Assembly: GCA_964641175.1 (NCBI GenBank)
Contig: CAZXLJ010000066.1
Span: 1-18,103, forward strand
DNA length: 18,103 nucleotides
Reading direction: 5' to 3'
From: CAYNST01 sp964641175
GTDB lineage: Bacteria > Pseudomonadota > Gammaproteobacteria > Pseudomonadales > Cellvibrionaceae
The notes below the pieces were generated by a model. The model saw only the letters and a program-made list of their open reading frames with translations. It searched no databases and had not been told where the DNA came from. Below, piece by piece: positions 6,821-14,588 of the stretch. Every line of letters begins with the position of its first letter. Position 1 is the first letter of the stretch. Position numbers and translations under genes: made by a program.

Positions 6821-7291
6821 ATGTCCCCAAGCCCCGTAGAGTCGGGGCCTTGCGTGGATCTCCAGATTGCCGTTGACGGCGTTGATCTTCCGACAGCAGA
6901 CGATTTCCGCCGTTGGGTGGCCGCCGCTTTACCTGCGGATCAGCTCAATAGCGAGCTGACTATCCGGGTGGTGGACGAAGCGGAAAGCCAGATGCTCAAC
7001 GGGCAGTACCGGCAGCAACCCAAACCGACCAACGTCCTGTCTTTTGAAGCCGACCTGCCAATTGAGCTTGATGTGCCGCTGCTTGGTGATCTGGTTATCT
7101 GTGCCGCCGTAATAGAACGGGAGGCCCGGGAGCAAAATAAAACCTTGCAGGCACATTGGGCCCATATTGTTATTCACGGCACCTTGCATCTGCAAGGATA
7201 CGACCATATTTTGGACGACGAGGCCGCCGAAATGGAGGCTCTTGAAACCCGCATCATGTCAGGATTGCAGTTCCCTGCCCCCTACGAATAG
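6821..7291 (+). CDS. ybeY: Endoribonuclease / rRNA maturation factor YbeY
   Basis: Zinc-dependent single-strand endoribonuclease (UPF0054) that takes part in 16S rRNA 3' maturation and ribosome quality control in the cytosol. The 156-residue product has LTIRVVDEAES, KPTNVLSFEADLP, LLGDLVICAAVIEREA and the metal motif HGTLHLQGYDH with His119, His123 and His129. It ends in EMEALETRIM, as in E. coli. The ATG at 6821 lies 4 bases after the phoH stop and gives a family-like N-terminus (VDLQIAVDG). ATG 6785, which would overlap phoH, and ATG 6746 remain possible; no start has a clear ribosome binding site. It sits in the conserved phoH-ybeY-corC-lnt order. Confidence 0.95.
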   Translation: MSPSPVESGPCVDLQIAVDGVDLPTADDFRRWVAAALPADQLNSELTIRVVDEAESQMLNGQYRQQPKPTNVLSFEADLPIELDVPLLGDLVICAAVIEREAREQNKTLQAHWAHIVIHGTLHLQGYDHILDDEAAEMEALETRIMSGLQFPAPYE

Positions 7292-7329
7292 ATACCGACG
7301 TCATTACAGGAGATCCGAAGGAAATCCAC

Positions 7330-8196
7330 ATGTCTGAAGACCCTTCCAGTAGCTCATCGGCCAGCAGCAATGGCCGTTCGGGCGAGCGTTCCTGGCTCGA
7401 TCGCCTGATACAAAGCTTTTCTGCCACCGAACCCAAAAGCCGCGACGAATTGATGCAGATCATTCGCGAGGCCGCGCAGAACAAGATTGTCGATCAGGAA
7501 GCGGTTGACATTATGGAAGGCGCCCTGAGTGTAGCGAACCTGCAGGTACGCGAAATCATGGTACCAAGAGCACAAATGGTGGTAATCCGGGAGGAGGACA
7601 AGCCCGCTGATTTTCTTCCCAAAGTGATTGAATCCGGCCACTCCCGTTTTCCCGTCATCGGGGAGTCGGTGGACGAGATCCGCGGGATCCTGCTGGCAAA
7701 GGACCTGCTGCGGTTAATACTGCAGCAACAGGATAATTTCAGCCTGAAGGATATCCTCCGCCCTGCCAACATCATTCCTGAAAGCAAACGTCTCAACGTG
7801 CTCCTCAAGGAATTTCGCGAAAAGCGCTACCACATGGCACTGGTCATCGACGAATACGGCGGTGTGTCCGGCCTGGTGACCATCGAAGACATACTCGAAG
7901 AAATCGTGGGTGAAATTGAAGACGAGACCGACGATGAAGAAGAGGATTACATCCGCCAGGTATCCGACTCGGACTTTATCGTTAAAGCGCTTACACCCAT
8001 TGAAGAGTTCAATGAAAGGTTCAAGGCCCGCTTCAGCGATGACGAGTTCGACACCATCGGCGGCATAGTCACCCAGGCTTTCGGCCACATGCCGGTTCGC
8101 AACGAAGTTGTCGACCTGGGTGGCTACATGTTTCGGGTGCTATATTCAGATAGCCGCCAAATCCACCTCTTGCGCCTGAGTCTTCCTGCGTCCTGA
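7330..8196 (+). CDS. ybeX: CorC/YbeX family CBS-domain protein
   Basis: Soluble 288-residue protein with paired CBS domains (about 75-130, with VREIMVPRAQM, and 140-195, with HMALVIDEYGGVSGLVTIED) and a C-terminal CorC/HlyC transporter-associated domain (about 208-285). No DUF21 membrane domain is present, so this is the YbeX type. It was originally annotated as a magnesium/cobalt efflux factor acting with CorA; in E. coli YbeX has since been linked to ribosome metabolism, which fits its neighbour ybeY. An acidic run (about 196-206) separates CBS2 from the last domain. AAGGAAA before the ATG is a strong ribosome binding site. The gap to ybeY is 38 bases, and lnt begins 4 bases after the stop. 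Confidence 0.96.
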   Translation: MSEDPSSSSSASSNGRSGERSWLDRLIQSFSATEPKSRDELMQIIREAAQNKIVDQEAVDIMEGALSVANLQVREIMVPRAQMVVIREEDKPADFLPKVIESGHSRFPVIGESVDEIRGILLAKDLLRLILQQQDNFSLKDILRPANIIPESKRLNVLLKEFREKRYHMALVIDEYGGVSGLVTIEDILEEIVGEIEDETDDEEEDYIRQVSDSDFIVKALTPIEEFNERFKARFSDDEFDTIGGIVTQAFGHMPVRNEVVDLGGYMFRVLYSDSRQIHLLRLSLPAS

Positions 8197-8200
8197 CTTA

Positions 8201-9724
8201 ATGAACATATCCCCGTCCGCCGCCGCGCGGTTGCATGTCTTTCTGGCCGCTCTGGCAGGAGCCCTCTTGCCGTTTTCCCTGGCGCCCTATCATTTGTGGC
8301 CGCTGGGATTGCTGGCGGTGGCTGCGCTCGCCTGGGTGCTTACGGGCAAAAACGGCAAGCGATGCCTGCAACTGGCGTTTGGCTTCGGATTGGGGATGTA
8401 TGGTTCGGGTGCCAGCTGGGTTTATATCAGTATTCATACCTTCGGTCATTCTCCGGCCGTGCTGGCCGGGGTACTCACTGCGGCATTTGTAGCATGCCTG
8501 GCTTTCGTGTTTGCCCTGCCTTTTTATGCCTATGGCCGCTGGCTGAACGGCACACCGGTTGCCATGCTGATCGCCTTCCCCGCCGTCTGGGTGCTCGGTG
8601 AATGGACACGCACCTGGTTGCTGACCGGCTTTCCCTGGCTGTTCCTCGGGTATGGGCATCTGCGCACACCATTGGCAGGCTGGGCTCCAATATTCGGTGT
8701 GCTGGGTGTCAGTTTTGCCGTGGCCAGCACCGCTGCATTCGCCCTGCACATGTGGCTGGATCGGCGACACAATCTCTGGACAAAACGCCACCTGATCGTG
8801 TGGCTTTGGCCCCTCGCACTCTGGCTTGGCGGTTTCGGACTCAATCAGATCCAGTGGACCCGGTTTGATGAAGCGCCAGTGTCGGTGGGAATGGCACAGC
8901 CAAACATCCCCCAGGATCGTAAATGGGACCCGGCCTATCGAGGCGAAACCTTTCGGATTTTTAATGACCTGTCCCGTTCCCTGTGGCGTCACGACTGGGT
9001 TATCTGGCCGGAAGCCGCGATTCCGATGCTGTATCACGATGCCACCAGCACGATCGCGGCTCTCGATGCCAAGGCCAGACAGACCAATACCGTTTTCATT
9101 ACGGGCATTCTCTATGATCAGGCAGAGCCCGAACAGTATTTCAACACGCTGATCGCGCTGGGCCAAGGTAGCGGGATTGCGTATAAAACCCGGTTGGTGC
9201 CCTTTGGCGAATATGTGCCACTGGAATCATTGCTTCGAGGAACACTGGATTTCTTTGATCTGCCCACCTCCATTATCCATGCGGGCCCGGAGTATACCGA
9301 CGGGCTACAAGCTGGCGCTTACACCATTGCACCCACCATCTGTTATGAAGTGGTATACCCCGATCTGGTGGCGCATCGTGCGGTGAATAGCCACGTACTG
9401 CTGACCGTAAGCAACGACGCCTGGTTCGGACGATCCATTGGCCCGGTTCAGCATTTTCAGATGGCACAGATGCGGGCGCTGGAAACAGGTCGCTATATGA
9501 TCCGCTCAACCAATAACGGTATCAGCGGCATCATCGGCCCGAAAGGACAGGTAATCGTGAAAGGAAACCGGTATACGCGCGAATCGATCAAGGGGTCAAT
9601 ACGCACCGCTCAAGGCACTACACCCTTCATGCTGTGGCAATCATGGCCGGTCGTGGCCTTTTGCCTGCTGGCGATTGCGTGGACCGCAGTAATGGCCCGA
9701 CGTACTCGCCGGACCAGTATTTAA
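8201..9724 (+). CDS. lnt: Apolipoprotein N-acyltransferase Lnt
   Basis: Inner-membrane enzyme that transfers a third acyl chain from phospholipid to the N-terminal cysteine of lipoproteins, the last step before Lol sorting. The 507-residue product has an N-terminal multi-helix membrane region (about residues 10-215, with LTGFPWLFLGY and GSGASWVYISI), a periplasmic nitrilase-like domain (about 225-470) and a last helix near the C-terminus. The catalytic triad is visible: Glu271 in IWPEAAIP, Lys329 in YKTRLVPFGEYVPLES, and nucleophile Cys381 in TICYEVVYPD. SNDAWFGRSIGPVQHFQMA and RSTNNGISGIIGP also match. The ATG is 4 bases after the corC stop without its own clear ribosome binding site, suggesting translational coupling. 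The GH5-like lipoprotein in this window would be a substrate. Confidence 0.97.
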   Translation: MNISPSAAARLHVFLAALAGALLPFSLAPYHLWPLGLLAVAALAWVLTGKNGKRCLQLAFGFGLGMYGSGASWVYISIHTFGHSPAVLAGVLTAAFVACLAFVFALPFYAYGRWLNGTPVAMLIAFPAVWVLGEWTRTWLLTGFPWLFLGYGHLRTPLAGWAPIFGVLGVSFAVASTAAFALHMWLDRRHNLWTKRHLIVWLWPLALWLGGFGLNQIQWTRFDEAPVSVGMAQPNIPQDRKWDPAYRGETFRIFNDLSRSLWRHDWVIWPEAAIPMLYHDATSTIAALDAKARQTNTVFITGILYDQAEPEQYFNTLIALGQGSGIAYKTRLVPFGEYVPLESLLRGTLDFFDLPTSIIHAGPEYTDGLQAGAYTIAPTICYEVVYPDLVAHRAVNSHVLLTVSNDAWFGRSIGPVQHFQMAQMRALETGRYMIRSTNNGISGIIGPKGQVIVKGNRYTRESIKGSIRTAQGTTPFMLWQSWPVVAFCLLAIAWTAVMARRTRRTSI

Positions 9725-9736
9725 GGAACCGCAGAA

Positions 9737-10207
9737 CTACTGGCGCGTGGCCCGCAGCATCCAGGCTGTCTTTTCATGGAGCCTCATGCGATCCGAAACC
9801 AGAGAAGCCGTTGATTCATCCTGAGCCTGCTGGGCTACCGCGAGTACCTCCCGGGCGGTTCTTACCACCTGCTCATGCCCGCGGGTCAGCAGATCCACCA
9901 TCTCCTCCGCCGGCGGCACCCCTTCTACTTCCTTGATTGATGACAGCTCTGCGAGGGCGCGATAGGTTCCAGGGGCCGGCACATCCAGCGTGCGAATGCG
10001 CTCAGCAATAACGTCGACCGCTTCCGCGAGCTCGGTGTAATGCTCTTCAAACATCAAGTGCAGCTCCCGGAACAGTGGTCCGGTCACATTCCAGTGGAAA
10101 TTGTGTGTCTGCAAATAAAGGGTGTACGAATCTGCAAGCAGTCGTTTCAGCCCGTCGGTTATCTGGGTACGGTCTTCTTTTGAGATACCAATATCAATTT
10201 TGGACAT
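9737..10207 (-). CDS. dps: Dps-family ferritin-like DNA-protection protein
   Basis: Dodecameric ferritin-like protein that oxidises and stores iron and protects DNA during starvation or peroxide stress. It has 156 residues from the chosen start. Dimer-interface ferroxidase ligands are recognisable by comparison with E. coli Dps: His38 (HNFHWNV), His50 and Glu54 (LHLMFEEHY, acidic residue replacing Asp67), and Asp65 and Glu69 (VDVIAERIR). The ATG at 10207 has a strong ribosome binding site (GGGGGAAG). The upstream start at 10243 would add 12 unrelated residues and is less likely. A TTTATAAA at 10226-10231 could be part of a promoter, but no -35 fits. The N-terminus lacks the lysine-rich tail used for DNA binding in E. 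coli Dps. It converges on lnt with only 12 bases between. Confidence 0.95.
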   Translation of the reverse strand: MSKIDIGISKEDRTQITDGLKRLLADSYTLYLQTHNFHWNVTGPLFRELHLMFEEHYTELAEAVDVIAERIRTLDVPAPGTYRALAELSSIKEVEGVPPAEEMVDLLTRGHEQVVRTAREVLAVAQQAQDESTASLVSDRMRLHEKTAWMLRATRQ

Positions 10208-10497
10208 ATCACTTCCCCCGATTCGTTTATAAACATTGTCCATTCATGGAACCTGTCCCATCGATACGCAGACGGGATTGGAAACGTTCAATAACATGCT
10301 ACTGCTTGGAAATCCACAACCCTGCCAATTATCTTCATGGATGTAATTGACCTGCGCGATCCACCGGCCAACACACGCCCTGGCTCCGGACGCGGCTTCC
10401 CTCCGGTTCAAGAATCTCTATAATACCGGGCCGCTGTTTAGCAACCCGGCGGCCAAACTGCTCCGCGCTTCGTCTACTGGCACAACAGGTAAATTCC
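10208..10497. other. Divergent spacer between dps and yeeN
   Basis: About 290 bases without a supportable gene. It must hold the promoters of both divergent genes. The only good core element seen is TATAAT at 10419-10424 facing yeeN. No OxyR- or Fur-like site could be assigned by eye. Confidence 0.5.
10397..10424 (+). promoter_or_regulatory. Putative promoter for the yeeN-type gene
   Basis: TATAAT at 10419-10424 is a perfect -10. The best -35 at a usable distance is TTCCCT at 10397-10402 (16-base spacer, 3 of 6 matches), so the call depends almost wholly on the -10. The leader would be about 67 bases. Confidence 0.35.
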
Positions 10498-11214
10498 ATG
10501 GGAAGAACATTCGAGAACCGTAAAGCCGCCATGGCAAAAACTGCCGGCATAAAAACCAAGCTGTATTCAAAATACGGTAAAGAGATTTACGTTTGCGCCA
10601 AAAGCGGCGGCACTGACCCGGCGGCCAACCTGGGCCTGCGGCGGTTGATTGAAAAAGCAAAAAAAGATCAGGTGCCGGGGCATATCATCGACAAGGCACT
10701 CGTCAAGGCCAGCGGTGCGGGAGGTGAGGATTATTCAACCGTCCGCTTTGAAGGATTTGGACCCGGTAACTGCATGATGATCATCGACTGCCTGACGGAT
10801 AACAACAATCGAACTTTCGGTGACGTGCGCACCTGTTTCAACAAGTGCAAAGCAAAACTCGGCGCGCCGGGATCCGTTGCCCACATGTTCGATCACCGCG
10901 CAGTCTTTTCTTTTGCCCATGACAACGAGGAAGCTGTTCTCGAAGCGCTCATGGAGCGCGATGTTGATGTTTCAGACATTGAAAACGACAACGGCATGAT
11001 TACCGTCATAGCACCACACACCGATTTTCATGCCGTAAAAACCGCGTTGAACGAGGCCATGGGTGAGATTCATTTCGAAATCGAGGAAATCACTTTCCTT
11101 CCGCAAACCCACGCCGAACTGGTACCTGAAGACGCAGAGATGCTGGACAAGCTGATCAATTTGCTGAACGACTGCGATGATGTACAGGAGGTCTATCACA
11201 ACGCCCAGCTGTAA
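10498..11214 (+). CDS. yeeN: YebC/PmpR family protein, YeeN type
   Basis: Cytosolic protein of 238 residues in the YebC/TACO1 family, whose members have been described as transcription regulators and, more recently, as factors that help ribosomes through difficult sequences. It starts MGRTFENRKAAMAKT and contains KIYAKFG-like KLYSKYGKEIYV, NLGLRRLIEKAKKDQVP, EGFGPGNCMMIIDCLTDN, NRTFGDVRTCFNKC and GAPGSVAHMFD. It ends DDVQEVYHNAQL, as E. coli YeeN does. The N-terminus and YSKYGKEIYVCAK segment resemble YeeN more than YebC. The ATG at 10498 has AGG about 10 bases upstream. It is a single-gene unit that ends at a hairpin facing the GH5-like gene. Confidence 0.93.
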   Translation: MGRTFENRKAAMAKTAGIKTKLYSKYGKEIYVCAKSGGTDPAANLGLRRLIEKAKKDQVPGHIIDKALVKASGAGGEDYSTVRFEGFGPGNCMMIIDCLTDNNNRTFGDVRTCFNKCKAKLGAPGSVAHMFDHRAVFSFAHDNEEAVLEALMERDVDVSDIENDNGMITVIAPHTDFHAVKTALNEAMGEIHFEIEEITFLPQTHAELVPEDAEMLDKLINLLNDCDDVQEVYHNAQL

Positions 11215-11220
11215 CTGGCA

Positions 11221-11261
11221 GCTCCCTTGCCGGAGGAAAAAAAATGGCCTCCGGCAGGAGC
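11221..11261. terminator. Bidirectional terminator-like hairpin after yeeN
   Basis: GCTCC (11221-11225) plus TGCCGGAGG (11228-11236) pair with CCTCCGGCA (11248-11256) plus GGAGC (11257-11261). This makes a 14-bp stem with a two-base bulge and an 11-base A-rich loop. It lies between the yeeN stop and the end of the convergent GH5-like gene. It is followed by AATTAAATT rather than a pure U tract, so it may need Rho or work by structure. Confidence 0.65.
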
Positions 11262-11277
11262 AATTAAATTAGCGACC

Positions 11278-12792
11278 CTAGGGAACCCTGGTACGCACCA
11301 CATTGGAAGGCTGCGAGGTACCGCCTTCGTTAATGGCGGATACCCGGTAATAGTAGTCCCGCCCGGGCACAACTGCTGTCTCGTCCCTGAAGATTACATC
11401 GGTTTCCGGGTTAAACCCGTTACGTCCATCGGAGACCGAGGACGACAAAATCGTCCAGGGCCCGTCCGCCGCCTCAGCCCGCTCCACCCGGTACAAACGG
11501 CCCAGGGGAGCACCCATCCAGTGGATTTTTTCCCGTGGATCAGCAATGGCATGCAGCACTGGCGCTTCCGGTACGGGCAATGGCGCTTCGAATTCAAGCC
11601 CTGCCATCTGCGCCTGGGCGCGGCGGACCGATTCAATCACGGCCATTTCTTCATTGCCGTCATTCTCCGGAAAGCCGGGCAAGTGGTAGCTATAGTGGCC
11701 GGTGGATTCCTTGCGCCAATAAAAACCACCTTCTTCCCGATGTCCGCGAAAGCTCCTTACCAAAGCCCCCGCCGTTTTTGCGCCGTTATGCTCAAAATGC
11801 ACGGCAGCCTGGAGGATTTCTTCGATCCCGCGGGCATCTTTCAGGCCGAACTCGCCGATCATGTAGACCTTTCGCCCCCCGACTTCCCGCAGATCCTCCA
11901 TGACCTGCGCCGGCTTATCAGTGCCATTTACGGCGTAAAAATGGTTAGAAATAATGTCGATATTGGGGTCCATCAACGAAAACGGATTTATAGCCAGATA
12001 ACTGCCATCCACCACCAGATGATTCGGGTCCAGGGATTTGATAAAAGCAGCCGTACGGACAACAAAGGGCTCGGTTGACTCTTTGAGTTCATTACCCGTC
12101 TCCCAGGCCATAATGGCCGGTTCATCCCGATATTTACGGCCGGTGACTGAATTGGTGCGCTCAATGACCTGACGGATAATATTGAGATAGGCCGCATAGG
12201 TCTTGCTGTTGATATCGTGCAGAGCGCTGCCGTCTTCATGGTAGAAAGCCGCAAGTTCAGCACGTCCGCCCCACCAGCCCCAGTGGTCGATAAATGGCAG
12301 GATAAGGCGCAGGTCATGCTTGTCGGCAAGGGCAACCATCCGGTCGTAGTGCACCATTGCGGATTCGTTCAGGCGCGGCATTCCGCCCGGACTCAGCGGA
12401 GGCAGAATGTGAACTTCGCGCCCGCAGGCTGCATCATGAGGGGTGGAAACAGACAACACATAGACTCGCGTTGCCTTGTGACCCGATTTTACGAGCGCCT
12501 TGATCCAGTTTTCCTGTTCGGCGGGCGTCGGCCATTTGAAGTACCGTCCCCAGCCGCGCGGATCCGCCTCGCAAATACCTCTGGAATCGTCTTCAATCCG
12601 ATGCAGTTCCGGCGCATGGATCCCTGCGAAGCGAAACTCCCTGTCGCCATCCAGCAGACGGTGACCCTCGCGGGTGATGAATGACTTCGGAATTGTTCCC
12701 GTCGAAACACAACCGGACAGCGTGAGCACGCCCAGAATCAAGACGGGCAGGTTGAACATCATGACAGCCAGTGAAGAAATTTTAGTTCCCAC
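11278..12792 (-). CDS. GH5-like glycoside hydrolase lipoprotein, probable endo-beta-mannanase or cellulase
   Basis: Predicted exported lipoprotein of 504 residues. The signal sequence ends at a lipobox LSGC (Cys28); residue +2 is Val, so outer-membrane sorting is likely. The central domain (about 40-395) has the clan GH-A layout: AWETGNEL with likely acid/base Glu235, SNHFYAVNG (His284), and VYMIGEFGL with likely nucleophile Glu314. This most resembles GH5 subfamilies that include endo-beta-1,4-mannanases, but the substrate cannot be read from sequence. Residues about 405-504 look like a fibronectin type III domain (APVLHA, LYRVERAE, DYYYRVSAINEGGTS). The GTG start at 12792 is fixed by AGGAG 8 bases upstream. 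It lies 27 bases after the NUDIX gene, probably in one transcript. Lnt in this window would acylate it. Confidence 0.82.
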   Translation of the reverse strand: MGTKISSLAVMMFNLPVLILGVLTLSGCVSTGTIPKSFITREGHRLLDGDREFRFAGIHAPELHRIEDDSRGICEADPRGWGRYFKWPTPAEQENWIKALVKSGHKATRVYVLSVSTPHDAACGREVHILPPLSPGGMPRLNESAMVHYDRMVALADKHDLRLILPFIDHWGWWGGRAELAAFYHEDGSALHDINSKTYAAYLNIIRQVIERTNSVTGRKYRDEPAIMAWETGNELKESTEPFVVRTAAFIKSLDPNHLVVDGSYLAINPFSLMDPNIDIISNHFYAVNGTDKPAQVMEDLREVGGRKVYMIGEFGLKDARGIEEILQAAVHFEHNGAKTAGALVRSFRGHREEGGFYWRKESTGHYSYHLPGFPENDGNEEMAVIESVRRAQAQMAGLEFEAPLPVPEAPVLHAIADPREKIHWMGAPLGRLYRVERAEAADGPWTILSSSVSDGRNGFNPETDVIFRDETAVVPGRDYYYRVSAINEGGTSQPSNVVRTRVP

Positions 12793-12819
12793 CCGGAGTG
12801 CTCCTCTGTCGGGTCAAAG

Positions 12820-13398
12820 CTATACGGAGACTTTCAGTTCGATTGCCAGACGCAAAAGCGCCGCCACGCTGATGGCATCGGTGATTTCTCCGCGCAATGC
12901 CATGGAGACAGCTTCGCGCAGCGGGAGTTTCCTGGTTTCGATGTCTTCACTGGCATCAAGGGTTTGGGTCCCCGCGCTCAGACCCGTCGCGACATACACA
13001 ATACCTTCTTCGTCGGTGACCGAGTTGGACGTATGGACACGCATCAGTTCTTCCATATGCGCGGCCTTCAAACCCACTTCTTCTTCCAGCTCCCGTATGG
13101 CGCAGACTCGCGGATCCTCATTTTCCCCTGCGCCGCCTTCGGGAATCTCCCAGGTGAACCGGTCGACGGTATAGCGACTCTGCCGCACCAGCCAGGTATT
13201 TTGCTCTTCGTCCAGGGGCACCACGCCCACGGCGCGCCCCCGGAAATGAACCAGGCCATAAATGCCGTCATCTCCTGAAGGCAGTTTGACTTCCTGATGG
13301 AATACCTGAATCCAGGGGTTTTCATATACCAGTTCGGACGACAACCGCTGCCAGCCCCCCGCCCGGATCTGAGGCGGGTTGTACACCTGCTTGCTCAT
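12820..13398 (-). CDS. NUDIX hydrolase, probable ADP-ribose pyrophosphatase type
   Basis: Cytosolic nucleoside-diphosphate-linked hydrolase of 192 residues. The complete Nudix box GX5EX7REUXEEXGU runs from Gly88 to Leu110 (Gly88, Glu94, Arg102, Glu103, Glu106, Glu107, Gly109), with magnesium-binding glutamates intact. QSRYTVDRFTWEIPEGG just before the box is typical of ADP-ribose or sugar-nucleotide pyrophosphatases. A C-terminal LREAVSMALRGEITDAISVAALL helix fits the same group. I chose ATG 13398 (MSKQVYNPP); the open frame extends back to 13452 without conserved sequence. An AGG about 10 bases upstream is a modest ribosome binding site. It sits between cvpA and the GH5-like gene. The exact substrate is uncertain. 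Confidence 0.88.
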   Translation of the reverse strand: MSKQVYNPPQIRAGGWQRLSSELVYENPWIQVFHQEVKLPSGDDGIYGLVHFRGRAVGVVPLDEEQNTWLVRQSRYTVDRFTWEIPEGGAGENEDPRVCAIRELEEEVGLKAAHMEELMRVHTSNSVTDEEGIVYVATGLSAGTQTLDASEDIETRKLPLREAVSMALRGEITDAISVAALLRLAIELKVSV

Positions 13399-13460
13399 TG
13401 TGAATGCCTGCTCATGGATAGGGATGCCCCGGTGAAAAAACCTTCCAGGCAAAGCCCCCG

Positions 13461-14441
13461 TCAGGGAGATGCCCTTGATGTCGTTTCATTGACTTCGCCC
13501 AGCAAACGCTGGATTTTCTGCAGCACCGTGGGAGAAACGTTGATATCGCCACGCAAAAACGCCTGTACTTCCTCGTCTCGCAATAATTCCTGTAATTCGG
13601 GATGGCTTCTGATGCCCTCCACGTTGTTCCAGATCTGCACCGTTTGCACGGCCATCTCGTCCTCGGACCATTCCACACCGCGATTGCGCAAGGTCTGACG
13701 GATTTTCTGCATCTGCACCGACTCCGTCAGCTCCTTGAATTCGCCAGTGCGTTTCAACGCCTCGACGTCCCGTTCGCGCACGATCGCCTGGATCCGATCG
13801 TTCTGCACCAGCTGCGCAAATTCCGATGATTGCATCAGACCGCGTACGTCCTGCAGGACCTGAGTCGGCTGCTCCGCCATGACACCGGCCATTTTCGCCA
13901 GTTCCGGACTAGCGCCACCAAAGCTCGCATTCCACTCCATCAAACGGCCGACCAACTTGCGCGCAAGGGTCAACAATGGATGCGCTGGTTCTTCCAGGAC
14001 ATTCCCGCCACGAGCGAGTACCCGGGTTTCGTCGATCACCACCAGACTCCACAAAACGAACAGCCCGAGTACCCCACCATAGATAGCCCCTACCAGTCCG
14101 CCGCCGATCCGGCTCAAGATTCCTTTTTGGGAAGGCAACGCTTTCAACAGGAATCCGAAAAGAATGCGCAGCATCAAACCGGAAATGGTGAAAAGGACAA
14201 ATGCTGCGATCAGCCAGACCAGACTGCCGCTAAGCTCCCACTGCATATTATTCTGAGCAAACCGGGTTACAGGCTCGGTGAGAACCAGTGTCAGCCAGTA
14301 AGCGCCCAGCAGCGCAAGAACCGCAGCCAGCGATTTCCAGAATCCTCTGAAGACGCCCACAGCGGCAAAAAGCAGCAGCCAGACGACTGCCACCAGGTTC
14401 AAATATTCGATGTATTCACTCATGGGTGTCACGTGTTCCAT
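13461..14441 (-). CDS. CvpA family membrane protein
   Basis: Inner-membrane protein of 326 residues with four predicted helices (about 14-31, 37-54, 73-99 and 113-135) in the CvpA arrangement. GVFRGFWKSLAAVLALLGAY lies at the first loop and GILSRIGGGLVGAIYGGVLG before the fourth helix. The remaining 190 residues are hydrophilic and largely helical, with acidic patches, and form a C-terminal extension about twice the length of E. coli CvpA (162 residues). CvpA is needed for colicin V production and has been tied to envelope function, but its reaction is unknown. The ATG at 14441 has GGAGAG 9 bases upstream and is preferred over ATG 14423, which has no such site. It is divergent from gcvP and upstream of the NUDIX gene by 62 bases. 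Confidence 0.88.
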   Translation of the reverse strand: MEHVTPMSEYIEYLNLVAVVWLLLFAAVGVFRGFWKSLAAVLALLGAYWLTLVLTEPVTRFAQNNMQWELSGSLVWLIAAFVLFTISGLMLRILFGFLLKALPSQKGILSRIGGGLVGAIYGGVLGLFVLWSLVVIDETRVLARGGNVLEEPAHPLLTLARKLVGRLMEWNASFGGASPELAKMAGVMAEQPTQVLQDVRGLMQSSEFAQLVQNDRIQAIVRERDVEALKRTGEFKELTESVQMQKIRQTLRNRGVEWSEDEMAVQTVQIWNNVEGIRSHPELQELLRDEEVQAFLRGDINVSPTVLQKIQRLLGEVNETTSRASP

Positions 14442-14588
14442 CTGGACTGGCTCTCCGGGTATTGCCGGTAATCGCCAGTTATCCGGGGCCGGAGGCGGCT
14501 CATTTAATCATGGGCCACCGTGTTAAATCTGGTAAGATGGCGCCCCTTTTTTGACCTACTTACTCCCTATACCATTCGGTTGCCTGCC
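14442..14588. other. Divergent spacer between cvpA and gcvP
   Basis: This 147-base spacer must hold the promoters of both genes. TTGACC at 14551-14556 looks like a -35, but the following TATACC at 14568-14573 is only 11 bases away, too close for a normal promoter. TAAGAT at 14533-14538 is a weak -10. No glycine riboswitch pattern could be recognised. Confidence 0.4.

Noticed and set aside
8198..9166. 322-residue open frame on the minus strand inside lnt
   Set aside because: It is antisense to the catalytic and membrane regions of lnt and resembles no known family; it is a codon-bias shadow.
14551..14573. TTGACC/TATACC as the gcvP promoter
   Set aside because: The spacer is only 11 bases, too short for a sigma-70 promoter.
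14442..14588. Glycine riboswitch before gcvP
   Set aside because: The spacer is short and I could not recognise the conserved aptamer core; its GC-rich half belongs to the divergent cvpA leader.
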